Assembly: GCA_014896295.1 (NCBI GenBank)
Contig: JADBKR010000006.1
Coordinates: forward strand, 1 to 64,000
DNA length: 64,000 nt
Source of the DNA: Limnochordaceae bacterium
GTDB taxonomy: Bacteria > Bacillota > Limnochordia > Limnochordales > Geochordaceae
Direction: 5' to 3'
Shown here piece after piece: positions 9,083-16,628 of this stretch. A program made the position numbers and the translations under genes. The number at the start of each line of letters is the position of its first letter. The stretch's first letter is position 1. The notes beneath the pieces are model-generated. The model saw only the letters and a list, made by a program, of their open reading frames with translations, was not told the origin of the DNA and did not search any database.

Positions 9083-9316
9083 TCACGCCCCGTCCTCACC
9101 GGCCCGCTCTGGCCTGCAGCGAAGGTGGTGCAGGGAATCAGGCCGCCATGCCCGACCCCACGCCACCGTCTCCCCCGGCAAAATCGCCCGCCCGCAGTAG
9201 CAACAGACCACCTCACGCTCCCATGCCCATGCGAAGTCTCGGATGAACCTCGCCCCGGCCACGAAAGGCGGGCGGAGTAGCGGCGTACTGGCCTTGCGTG
9301 CAGTCGGAAACCTCAT
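9083..9316 (-). CDS. Small putative zinc-binding protein
   Basis: A 77-residue protein whose second half carries CCYCGRAILPGETVAW followed by LHHLRC: a CxxC knuckle and an HxxC pair about 25 residues apart, the spacing of a small zinc ribbon or treble clef. Its ATG at 9316 overlaps the stop of the upstream 31-residue frame in an ATGA junction, so it is likely translated by coupling. It is the last coupled gene of the cluster beginning with the primase. Function is unknown; such proteins in phages and ICEs often bind nucleic acid. Confidence 0.6.
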   Translation of the reverse strand: MRFPTARKASTPLLRPPFVAGARFIRDFAWAWEREVVCCYCGRAILPGETVAWGRAWRPDSLHHLRCRPERAGEDGA

Positions 9317-9408
9317 CGCACCACCCTCATTCCGGCGACCGCAGCCTCATCCGGAACGGCGGCGATGGGCAGTCGGAACTTCGAGTCCAGCACCGCAGCG
9401 ACCATCAT
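9313..9408 (-). CDS. 31-residue coupled small ORF
   Basis: A very short frame (MMVAAVLDSKFRLPIAAVPD, then 11 more residues) linking two genes. Its start ATGATG at 9408-9403 overlaps the stop of the 169-residue gene upstream, and its stop overlaps the ATG of the zinc-protein gene downstream. Double four-base-type overlaps and coherent codon use suggest it is translated. Its role may be no more than carrying ribosomes across the junction. Confidence 0.45.
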   Translation of the reverse strand: MMVAAVLDSKFRLPIAAVPDEAAVAGMRVVR

Positions 9409-9914
9409 CGGGCCGTCACCTCCTCGGCAGCCGCCATAACCTGCACCGGCTTGAGGCGAACAAACGTTTGGGCTACCGTCTCGGCCAGGCTGGCGGCGTC
9501 GGCGAAGCCGTCCAGCCGCGCCAGGCACAGCGCCGGACTCGTCTCCACGCCCGACGCTCCAGCACGACCGGCCAGGCGGCGGAACGCAGCCTGCGCCTCC
9601 TCACTCAGCCTCCGGCGTGCATGGGCGGCGTCGAGGCTGACGACCCACCCGCCGTCCATGCGCTCAATAGCCACCAACGGTCGGCGGGCGGCCAGGCACC
9701 ACCAGGCGTACAGCCCGGCGGCCAGAGCCGTCTGGCCAGCGAAGATGCACCATCCACGTCGCTTGAAGCGGCGGTACGCGGACAGCTTCTCGTCGCCAAG
9801 CGGCCCAGGCAGGAGCACCCCGGCGACGGCGACAACCATCTTTCCGTAGGCGGCGGCGTCCACGGCCTCGGGCCTCAGCAAGTCAGCAGAGGGAAGGCTC
9901 AGCACGCCGGGCAC
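9405..9914 (-). CDS. Hypothetical element protein, 169 residues
   Basis: Starts at GTG 9914, with AGGAGG 9 bases upstream, overlapping the end of the previous gene by 16 bases. A central hydrophobic stretch (GQTALAAGLYAWWCLAARRP, about residues 60-78) could be a membrane helix or buried core. The C-terminal half is helical (EEAQAAFRRLAGRAG). No known motif is recognised. It lies in a tightly coupled string after the primase and the TubC-like gene, so a role in replication or maintenance of the element is likely but unproven. Confidence 0.55.
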   Translation of the reverse strand: MPGVLSLPSADLLRPEAVDAAAYGKMVVAVAGVLLPGPLGDEKLSAYRRFKRRGWCIFAGQTALAAGLYAWWCLAARRPLVAIERMDGGWVVSLDAAHARRRLSEEAQAAFRRLAGRAGASGVETSPALCLARLDGFADAASLAETVAQTFVRLKPVQVMAAAEEVTAR

Positions 9915-10411
9915 GGGGCGTCGCCTCCTTCTCCCTTGGGAGCGTCTGGCAGAAGCCTCGCGCCTAAATAGCGCTTCACGGACACCAGCAGCTCGACTTC
10001 TTCCGGGCTCTCGCAGTCCAGAAGCGCCCGTGCCTCGTATGGCAAGAAGACCGGCACGCCGGGGCGCTTCTCTTCGGCCCAGCGGGCCGCGTCCAGCGAG
10101 GGGGCGAGCACCACGGGGCCGAAGGCGGTCTCCAACAGCACCGGGCGGCCGCTTCGCAGGCGCTTCGCTACTTGGCGAACCAGGGACTCAGGCACGGGGC
10201 GGCGGGGCGCAGAGGGCTCCGAGGGCTTTGCGTCAGCCTGCGCGAGCAGGTGCGCCTTCACCTCCCGCGCCCGAGCCTTCAGCTCGTCCAGCAGCGCGTC
10301 TACGTCGGGCGGAGCGTCATCGGGTACGTCAGCCCGCAGTTGGCCTTCGGGGTCAAGGTAGACGCGTACCCGAGCAGCGTTGGCGTGTGCAAGAAGCTCG
10401 CCGACCGTCAT
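9899..10411 (-). CDS. Protein with TubC-like N-terminal docking domain
   Basis: A 170-residue protein. Residues 1-55 (MTVGELLAHANAARVRVYLD, then LRADVPDDAPPDVDALLDEL, then EVKAHLL) match the TubC_N docking fold, which also occurs next to primases of phages and ICEs. A charged linker leads to a second domain (SLVRQVAKRLRSGRPVLLET, then VPVFLPYEARALL). The ATG overlaps the primase stop in ATGA, so the pair is translationally coupled. A likely role is to bind or assist the primase. That is inferred from position and the known docking role of such domains, not from catalytic motifs. Confidence 0.6.
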   Translation of the reverse strand: MTVGELLAHANAARVRVYLDPEGQLRADVPDDAPPDVDALLDELKARAREVKAHLLAQADAKPSEPSAPRRPVPESLVRQVAKRLRSGRPVLLETAFGPVVLAPSLDAARWAEEKRPGVPVFLPYEARALLDCESPEEVELLVSVKRYLGARLLPDAPKGEGGDAPCPAC

Positions 10412-12735
10412 TCGAGCACCACCCCCACGCCACGCCGCCTGGAGGCACCTGCGGTGGTCGTGTGTGTACCATCCACCCCGACGCCCGAATCACCCGAATT
10501 AGGTGCCGAGCCGTCATGACGGCGTTCGATTCGGGCGATGGCGGTTTCGCCCGAAGACGCCCGAACGCCCGAACCCGATACTCCGTTCCCGGACTTCGGG
10601 TCATTCGGGCTAGTTCGGGCGTAGGCCGGATCGCCCGAAGCGGAAGGCCGAAATGACGGCTTCGGCAGGGCTTCGGGCGATTCGGGCGCGGCGGGGGTCG
10701 CAACACACACGCGCGCCATCTCATCGTGAGACGGGAGGATAGGCTCATCGACAGGCAGGGGCTCCCGGCTGCGGCGGTAGCGGTGGGGACGGCCTGGGCC
10801 GGGCCGCTCTTCAAGGTCGATCAGGTAGCCCTCGGCGGCAGCCTCCGCCAATAGTCGGCGCAGCCACCGCTCGTCCCGCTTCAGCTCGCGCGCCAGGGTT
10901 TGCACGGTGACGCCGCCCCCGTCGGCAGGCTCCAGCCGTTCCACCTGCTCGATGACTTCGCGCATCGCAGGCGGCACGGCGGTCTTCGCGCCTCGCTGGA
11001 TTAGCGGCCCAACCAGCCGCACCACCGCCGCATAGTCATCTAACGTCGCAACGACGCGCCCCTGGGCGTCTGGCTCTCGGTTCGCCCGATGGAGTAGGGC
11101 GTGAGCTTGTACCAATGACCACAACGCCGGCATGTCCCGCCGGAGGCGCACCGCCACCGCCTTCGTGCGCTTCGCAACATCGGGGGCAAACGGTATGATG
11201 ACCTGCGCCGGGTTCGACGCGAGCCACTGCTGGAGTGCGTGCCAAGGCGTCAAGTCGGGCGGCTCCTGCGGGCTGGCGACCGACTCGGCCTGCGCCTCGA
11301 TGATGCGCCGGGTCTGTTCTGGCGAAGCGTCGGTAGTCAGCCGCAGCAGCCGAGTCTCAAGCTCAAAGTCCAGCGTGAGCTTCGTCGTGGTCGTGATAAA
11401 CTGCGTCGGGCCGGCCTTCTCGATGGTCACGGCCTGAAGCCCGTCCGGCCCCTTCAGCACAGTCGGGTATCGAAGGCGGTTCTCGCTCAGAAGGCTCCGC
11501 AGGCCGTAGGTGAACAGGTCATCCGCCAGCCCGGCCGCCTCCTGCACGAAGAACGTCTTGTGCTGGAGGTCATCCCCCATGTAGAACAGGGCGTGACTGC
11601 TCATGGCAGTGGCGTCGACGGCCTGCCCGTCAGGCAACAACTTGAGCGCCGTCTTTACAAGGTGCGTCTTGCCTGCCGACGACGGCCCCTCCACCACGAC
11701 ATGCACGGGCCGCTCCAGCAGCCGGCTCGTGACGGCGAGATACAGCAGCTTGGCGTTGTCAGCCTCGCCCACAAGCCCCAGGCGCGGCAGGATGCGCTCC
11801 AGTTCCGCCAGGATGTCAGGTGAGCGGGCAAGCGGCCCCGCCTTCTCCAGCGCCTCCGCAGCGGCCTTGCGCGCGGCCTCCGCCTCGAGTTCGCCCACCG
11901 GCACGGCGGCAGCCATGGCCGCCTCGATCTGCGCCCGGAAGGCTTCCTTGCGCCCTTCGTCGTCCAGGCCGTCGGGAAGGCCGAGCCACACCTCCGACGG
12001 GTCCTTCGCTCCGTCCGGCAGGCGCACGACCCGCAGCCGATCTCGAAGACCCGGCGTCTTCGCCAGGCGCTCCACCATGCCTGCTCCGGCCTTGTCCGGC
12101 TCCTGCACGACGTACACCGTGGCAATGCCGTCGAGGAACGATGCCCATTCCGGCCTCCACGTGGTGGCACCCGGCAGGCCGAGGGCCGGAAAGCCGGCGA
12201 ACCACAACGCATGACAGTCGCTTTCGCCCTCTACCAGGATGACGTGCCCGGCCTTCCGGGCTTCAGCGAGGCGGTTCAATCCGTATGGCAGAACCTTCGC
12301 GCCGCGCCGCCAGGTGAACCGCCGGTCGCCCGTCATGGCGTGACGGTAGCGGGCTGCCACTTCCTCGCCGCGCTCGTCGAGGTAGGGGATCGCCACCGCA
12401 TCATGACGGTCGTCGCCTTGACCGATGCGTACATCCCGAATGCCGAGCCCTCGCAGGAACTCGACGGGCAAGCGCTTCGCCCGTGCGTACTCGTCCAACG
12501 TCAAGCCCGCCATGACACCGAGCCGACGGGCCAGGTCCGTCAGGGTGCCGGCGGCTCCGCACCCCTGGCACCGATACCGACCGCTGGCTGCGTGAATGCC
12601 GAAGCTGGGTGTCGTGTCGGCGTGTGTCCCGAGCGGGCACCGGCAGGTGATCCAACCGCGCCGGTCGGGGCCTGTGTGATCGCCAATTTTGGCGAGGATG
12701 GCGCGCAAAAGTGTGATATCATATACGCGAGCCAC
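10408..12735 (-). CDS. CHC2-type primase / P-loop ATPase of the mobile element
   Basis: A 775-residue replication protein. Order of domains: a CHC2 zinc finger (ITCRCPLGTHADTTPSFGI, then YRCQGCGAAG, residues about 27-65); a TOPRIM domain (HVILVEGESDCHALWFAGFP, then VYVVQEPDKAG, about 160-240); and a helicase-like P-loop ATPase with Walker A EGPSSAGKTHLVK (about 355) and FFVQEAAGL as a plausible Walker B region. A winged-helix-like and low-complexity Ser/Gly-rich tail follows. It should prime, and perhaps unwind, element DNA. The GTG at 12735 is chosen because GGAGGT lies 7 bases upstream; the ATG at 12750 overlaps that site. The gene heads the coupled cluster down to 9083. Confidence 0.88.
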   Translation of the reverse strand: MARVYDITLLRAILAKIGDHTGPDRRGWITCRCPLGTHADTTPSFGIHAASGRYRCQGCGAAGTLTDLARRLGVMAGLTLDEYARAKRLPVEFLRGLGIRDVRIGQGDDRHDAVAIPYLDERGEEVAARYRHAMTGDRRFTWRRGAKVLPYGLNRLAEARKAGHVILVEGESDCHALWFAGFPALGLPGATTWRPEWASFLDGIATVYVVQEPDKAGAGMVERLAKTPGLRDRLRVVRLPDGAKDPSEVWLGLPDGLDDEGRKEAFRAQIEAAMAAAVPVGELEAEAARKAAAEALEKAGPLARSPDILAELERILPRLGLVGEADNAKLLYLAVTSRLLERPVHVVVEGPSSAGKTHLVKTALKLLPDGQAVDATAMSSHALFYMGDDLQHKTFFVQEAAGLADDLFTYGLRSLLSENRLRYPTVLKGPDGLQAVTIEKAGPTQFITTTTKLTLDFELETRLLRLTTDASPEQTRRIIEAQAESVASPQEPPDLTPWHALQQWLASNPAQVIIPFAPDVAKRTKAVAVRLRRDMPALWSLVQAHALLHRANREPDAQGRVVATLDDYAAVVRLVGPLIQRGAKTAVPPAMREVIEQVERLEPADGGGVTVQTLARELKRDERWLRRLLAEAAAEGYLIDLEERPGPGRPHRYRRSREPLPVDEPILPSHDEMARVCVATPAAPESPEALPKPSFRPSASGDPAYARTSPNDPKSGNGVSGSGVRASSGETAIARIERRHDGSAPNSGDSGVGVDGTHTTTAGASRRRGVGVVLE

Positions 12736-12808
12736 GTTGCCTACCTCCATTTACCGCCGCCCTCGCCGTCCGGGGCGGCGTTTTCGTTGTTGGCTGCGCG
12801 GGCCGCCC

Positions 12809-13042
12809 TCAGCGAGCGGCCCGGTCGTCGTCCTGCTGCATCCGCTGCACGGCCGCCGGGTCCGCGAGCAGCCGCTCCAGCGCCAGCCGTGGAATGACGA
12901 ACTTCCGCCCAACTCGAAGCGCCGGAATAGCCCCGGCATGCAGTAGGCGGTACACAGAGTTTTTGGACAGACCGAGAATCTGCATGACCTCCGGCACCAT
13001 CACATACTCACGGTCGATTTCCCCCAGGCGCACGCTTCGCAT
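12809..13042 (-). CDS. Excisionase-like helix-turn-helix protein
   Basis: A 77-residue DNA-binding protein with the HTH_17/excisionase pattern YVMVPEVMQILGLSKNSVYR, then AGAIPALRVGRKFVIPR. This family includes Xis-type directionality factors and AlpA-like regulators. AGGAGG sits 9 bases before the ATG at 13042. It is divergent from the unknown gene at 13148, with a shared 105-bp control region, and lies upstream of the primase in the same direction. Being about 1.7 kb from the attachment site, it could steer excision of the element or regulate the primase operon. The HTH is clear; the exact role is not. Confidence 0.78.
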   Translation of the reverse strand: MRSVRLGEIDREYVMVPEVMQILGLSKNSVYRLLHAGAIPALRVGRKFVIPRLALERLLADPAAVQRMQQDDDRAAR

Positions 13043-13065
13043 GGAGTCGCACCTCCTGGCACGCA

Positions 13066-13135
13066 ATCTTGCCAAGTCTACTCATGGAGCTTTAAACTGA
13101 ACGCGGCAAGATGCGATCAAGTGCTTCGTTTAAAC
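13066..13135. promoter_or_regulatory. Divergent promoter/operator region with inverted repeats
   Basis: ATCTTGCC (13066-13073) and GGCAAGAT (13105-13112) form an 8-bp inverted repeat 31 bases apart. TTTAAAC occurs at 13091-13097 and again within the palindrome GTTTAAAC (13128-13135). This AT-rich patch is the only gap between the divergent excisionase-like and unknown genes and is therefore the likely shared control region. Confidence 0.5.
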
Positions 13136-13147
13136 GGAGGCAGCCCT

Positions 13148-14608
13148 GTGGAGTTGGAGGAACTGCCCCTCGACGATCACGAGCCCGAGCGGGCGACGTG
13201 GGGCTACACGTTGTACGAGGTGCGGAGCCAGAAGCGCGGGGAACACCGCCGCTACGTAGAGCGTCTCAGGCTGACGTGGCGCGAGCCCCTGGACCCCGAT
13301 GGGGAGCGGTGGGCCATTGTGGCCCGGTCGCTTCCCCCATCGGATGCGCCGCCTGGGTACTTGGCGTGGGCGGTGCTTGCCTCTGGCCCGTCGCTGGTGG
13401 CAACGGGGCGCCGAGCCTGGGCTCACTACCTGGACCGACACCCCGAAGCGGCCAAGGGGCGGATGTTTTCTCAGAAGCCAGAGCGGCCAACCCCGCAGGC
13501 TCTCGCCCTGGCGGGACTCATCGTCCGCCACTTGCAGGCCGTGCGGGAGGCGATGGTGCGGGAGAGGGGCCTGTCATTGCCCGATGACTGGGCGGATGCC
13601 AACGTGCCAGGTTCCGTCTTTTGGGTCGGGGAGACGCTGGACAGTATCCGGCGCGCTGTCGAGGCGGCCACGGGCCAGCCGCTTCGGTTGCGCCACCGTT
13701 GGCACCTGGCGGGCCGTCAGGCGCAGAAAGCGTTGCGGGTGAAGCCTGGGCGATTACCGAGCGAAGAAAGACACCCGGAACGGGCCCAGGGGCTCTTGCC
13801 TTTCGAGGCGTTGTTGGTTCGCAAGGGCAAAGTCGCCGAGAAGTGGGAGGGCCTACCGGATGACTGGAAGCCCGGCGACCCCGTTCCCGAGGAGTGGCTT
13901 CCAACGACCACCGCCAGGATGCGCCAGGCCGTGCGGCAGTTGGGCGAGTGGCGGCCCGACGAGTTGGGGCTTCCCATCCGGCTCTCTCCCGCCAGGCTCG
14001 ACCGCGCAGTGCGTCGGCATGAGGAGGAGTGCGGGGCGCTCACCATCGAGGCCGGCGAGGCGCGGTTCGACAGGCTCGTGTCGCTGGTGTGGCTTAGCGC
14101 GGTCCACGGGGTCGAGGCCCGGAACCTGTTCACCTGCGTGCGGTGCGGGGGCCTGGGGATCCGCGAGGAGGGCGGGATGCGCCGGCGGCTCCTGTGCGAT
14201 CACTGCCTCGCGGAAAGACGTGGGGAGTCCAAGAGAAGCCGCCGTCTCGCCGTCGAGGATGACGCCCTGCAACGGGCTATCCAGCGGGCGAGGGTCTGGA
14301 TCGCCAACACGCTGGGGCGAGCCGAGGAGCGCTATCTGCAAGAGAATCCGGCGGCCGCCATCTGGCTCGACTTGCCGCAGCAGATGGACCAAGCCGCTCT
14401 CGACGAGGCCATCGCCAGGGGGTTCATACCAGAGCATGCGGTTCACGCTATCCGGGCCGTCATGGAGGTTCGGCGACGAATCAAGGAAGCGAGGGCGTTG
14501 ATCCACCAGGCGATTCGCGAGGGCTGGGACGCCGATACGTTCGAGAAGGCGTTCGACAAGCGGTTCGGGCGACAACGAGGAAGGGGCCGACCACGCTCCA
14601 TCCCTTGA
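13148..14608 (+). CDS. Unknown attachment-site-proximal protein with zinc-finger-like motif
   Basis: A 486-residue protein with no family I can name. Visible parts: an N-terminal alpha/beta region (about 1-130); a helical middle with repeated Trp/Pro motifs (LPDDWADANVPGSVFWVGET, EGLPDDWKPGD); a Cys cluster CVRCGGLG followed by LLCDHC (about residues 334-362) that fits a four-Cys zinc finger; and a basic C terminus, RQRGRGRPRS, resembling an AT-hook. GTG at 13148 has ACGGAGG 7 bases upstream. The R-H-R-Y set of tyrosine recombinases is not evident. Its place next to the tRNA attachment site and opposite the excisionase-like gene suggests a DNA-binding role in the element. Confidence 0.6.
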   Translation: MELEELPLDDHEPERATWGYTLYEVRSQKRGEHRRYVERLRLTWREPLDPDGERWAIVARSLPPSDAPPGYLAWAVLASGPSLVATGRRAWAHYLDRHPEAAKGRMFSQKPERPTPQALALAGLIVRHLQAVREAMVRERGLSLPDDWADANVPGSVFWVGETLDSIRRAVEAATGQPLRLRHRWHLAGRQAQKALRVKPGRLPSEERHPERAQGLLPFEALLVRKGKVAEKWEGLPDDWKPGDPVPEEWLPTTTARMRQAVRQLGEWRPDELGLPIRLSPARLDRAVRRHEEECGALTIEAGEARFDRLVSLVWLSAVHGVEARNLFTCVRCGGLGIREEGGMRRRLLCDHCLAERRGESKRSRRLAVEDDALQRAIQRARVWIANTLGRAEERYLQENPAAAIWLDLPQQMDQAALDEAIARGFIPEHAVHAIRAVMEVRRRIKEARALIHQAIREGWDADTFEKAFDKRFGRQRGRGRPRSIP

Positions 14609-14770
14609 CGCGGCGGCCATGGGCGGGCTACTGCACTACTGGAATTTTACTGCAACGCCGCAGAGATTCGGTGGGATTCGAGGGGAGAACATGGGATCGG
14701 GTAGGGCCGCAAAGCCCATCACGTCGCACTGCTTCCCGTAGCGTCCCTGGGAGTTTCTGGGTGGATCCGT

Positions 14771-14826
14771 CTCAAAATCGAGTGGGGTGACCCCCCATGC
14801 GGGTTCGACTCCCGCCGCCGGCACCA
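14771..14826 (+). other. Attachment site: 3' half of tRNA-Leu(CAA)
   Basis: The sequence reads as the second half of a leucine tRNA: anticodon loop CTCAAAA (14771-14777, anticodon CAA), 3' anticodon strand TCGAG, a long variable arm GGGG-TGA-CCCC, T-arm GCGGG-TTCGACT-CCCGC (14799-14815), acceptor strand CGCCGGC, discriminator A and encoded CCA (14824-14826). The bases before 14771 cannot pair as the missing anticodon, D-arm or acceptor strands, so no intact tRNA exists here. Tyrosine integrases typically cross over in the anticodon loop, leaving exactly such a half. The mobile element lies to the left and the chromosome to the right. Confidence 0.8.
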
Positions 14827-14993
14827 ATCCCGAGGAGCAGCCAACGTCGCCCTCCCGGGGGTGTACGGTGTACTCTTCGGGCGGCCTGCGCACCCTTCAT
14901 TTACCCCGGTCGAGGCCGCGCACTCCGGCGGCACCTGCGAAGGTCCAACGAGCGGCTTCGTGGCAACGTCGGTGGAGCAGACGGCCCGCCGGT

Positions 14994-15512
14994 TCATGAC
15001 CGCTTGCTACCTGCAGGGCCGCCGTCCGTACTGTCCCCGGGCACCCTGGCCAGCGTGGCCACGGCGCCGAAGAGGGCGAGGCCGGACAGGGCAAGGGGCG
15101 CAAGAGGCGGGGGCATCTCCCTGCGGCGGAAGGACGGAGCCGGGAGCCCTTGCGCGCGAGCGACCGGAATGGACCTGCGCTGGAAGCCTTCGGGCTGCTC
15201 GAAACGCCCCTCCGAGGGGAAACCCGGCGGGAAGCCGCGGCGCTGGGCGTGTTCGGCGACCCCGATCGGGCCTGATATGGCGAGGAGTGCGAGAAGCACG
15301 GCCGCCCAGACCGCCGCACGCCCGTGCAGGAGGAAGGCGGCTCCGGCCAACAACAAGCCGATCAGGGCCGCGACCACTGCCATGATCTGGGGGCCGTCCG
15401 TGTGCCGGGTCACGAGCAGTTCGGCGAGCACCGTGAGGAACCCCAGGCCGACCAGAACCAAACTCCACTCGGGCAAATGAAGGCGTGCTCCGGCCTGGAT
15501 GCGTTGAAGCAA
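14994..15512 (-). CDS. Four-helix membrane protein, hypothetical
   Basis: A 172-residue protein with hydrophobic segments at about residues 16-34, 42-62, 66-88 and 135-155, separated by a basic, Arg/Pro-rich loop (about 90-130). It lies just outside the attachment site, so it is the first chromosomal gene. The TTG start at 15512 follows a weak GGACGGTGA. No catalytic or transport motif is visible and the family is not recognised. It may be the partner of the truncated permease fragment immediately upstream. Confidence 0.55.
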   Translation of the reverse strand: MLQRIQAGARLHLPEWSLVLVGLGFLTVLAELLVTRHTDGPQIMAVVAALIGLLLAGAAFLLHGRAAVWAAVLLALLAISGPIGVAEHAQRRGFPPGFPSEGRFEQPEGFQRRSIPVARAQGLPAPSFRRREMPPPLAPLALSGLALFGAVATLARVPGDSTDGGPAGSKRS

Positions 15513-15608
15513 GTTGGTTCACCGTCCTCGAAGGCCGCAGTGGACTTGGGTACTCCGAGCGCGACTGTAGCATGCCGGGCACCCGACCCTGTGAACGCAT
15601 TGTGAAGA

Positions 15609-15735
15609 TTACTGGGAGGGATTCTGAATATCCCGCCAGGTATCAACCGGGTGCATGCGCGCGGCATCCCAGGCCGGGTAGAGCCCGGCCACGACCCCGA
15701 GGAGGACGGCCAGTCCGACGCGGTCTGGGATGCGG
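15609..15735 (-). pseudogene. C-terminal fragment of a MacB/FtsX-type permease
   Basis: The minus-strand frame reads RIPDRVGLAVLLGVVAGLYP, then AWDAARMHPVDTWRDIQNPS and a stop. This is the characteristic last helix and tail of FtsX/MacB ABC permeases. The rest of the gene is missing: upstream lies the end of the sugar permease gene. A deletion or rearrangement joined the two operons and left only about 40 codons of the permease. Confidence 0.6.
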
Positions 15736-15788
15736 CAACGGCCTGGTCGGGGTCGGGAACTTGCACAGGCGAGCCCTTTGGCCGGACC

Positions 15789-16628
15789 TCACTTGATGCT
15801 CCCCGCGGTCAACCCCTGGACCAGGTACTTCTGGATCAACAAGCCGAACACGACGAGGGGAAGGGCGGTCACGACGCCTGCCGCGCTCATGGTTCCCCAG
15901 TCGACGGCCTTCTCTGTCACGTACATGCTGACGAGGACCGGCAGGGTGCGCGCCTCGGCCCCACCCAGTACCAGCGGGAACAGAAACTCGTTCCACACCA
16001 GGATGGCACATAGCACGGCAGTCGCCGCCAGCCCGGGGGCCGTCAGCGGAACCACCACGCGAAGGGCAGCCCTCGACCGCGTGGCGCCATCGACCATGGC
16101 GGCCTCTTCCAACTCCACGGGAATCTCCGCGAAGAAACCCCGCATCATCCACACGGCAAAGGGCAGCGCCAGGAAGGCACCCGCCAGCACCAGTACCGTG
16201 CGCGTCCCTGCGAGGCCGATCCAGCGAGCACCGACGAAGAAGGGGAGAATCATGACGACCGGCGGCGTCATGCGTGCCAGCAGGATCAAGAAGCTCACCG
16301 TCTCTCCCGACCGCAGGCGAAACCGGGAGAGGGCATACGCCATCGGCACTCCCAGGAGTAAGGCCACGGTGACCCCACCGCTTGTGACCACGACGGTGTT
16401 GGCGATGACCCGAAGGACCTCATGGCTGGACAGGAAGTGCCGGTAGTTGTCCAGGCTCGGCTGCCGGGGCCACCATGCCGGCGGTACGGCAAACTGTTCG
16501 GCTTGCGGCTTCAGCGACGAGACGACCACCCAGACCACGGGATAGAGGCTCCACGCGACCACCCCGAGGAGCCACGCTGCGGCGGCCAGGTCCCCGGCCC
16601 GCCGGGCCCACGAGCGACTGCTCATCAT
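15789..16628 (-). CDS. CUT1-family ABC permease (MalG/UgpE-like)
   Basis: A 279-residue inner-membrane permease with six predicted helices. The cytoplasmic EAA loop, which docks the ATPase, is LEEAAMVDGATRSRAALRVV. The N-terminal SLKPQAEQF after helix 1 and the C-terminal KYLVQGLTAGSIK are standard for the MalG branch. The start ATG at 16628 overlaps the stop of the partner permease (ATGA), so the two are translated together. With the MalF-like permease and binding protein it imports a sugar or nucleoside-like substrate. No ATPase is encoded in the operon; a shared MsmX/MsmK-type ATPase elsewhere is the usual solution. Confidence 0.9.
   Translation of the reverse strand: MMSSRSWARRAGDLAAAAWLLGVVAWSLYPVVWVVVSSLKPQAEQFAVPPAWWPRQPSLDNYRHFLSSHEVLRVIANTVVVTSGGVTVALLLGVPMAYALSRFRLRSGETVSFLILLARMTPPVVMILPFFVGARWIGLAGTRTVLVLAGAFLALPFAVWMMRGFFAEIPVELEEAAMVDGATRSRAALRVVVPLTAPGLAATAVLCAILVWNEFLFPLVLGGAEARTLPVLVSMYVTEKAVDWGTMSAAGVVTALPLVVFGLLIQKYLVQGLTAGSIK

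Noticed and set aside
13148-14608. Tyrosine or serine integrase
   Set aside because: No R-H-R-Y or serine-recombinase catalytic pattern could be found despite the position next to the attachment site.
14771-14826. A complete tRNA gene
   Set aside because: The 5' half cannot be folded from the preceding bases, so only the 3' half is present.
14636-14893. Minus-strand ORF covering the tRNA half
   Set aside because: Its translation is the antisense of tRNA sequence, a common annotation artefact at tRNA attachment sites.
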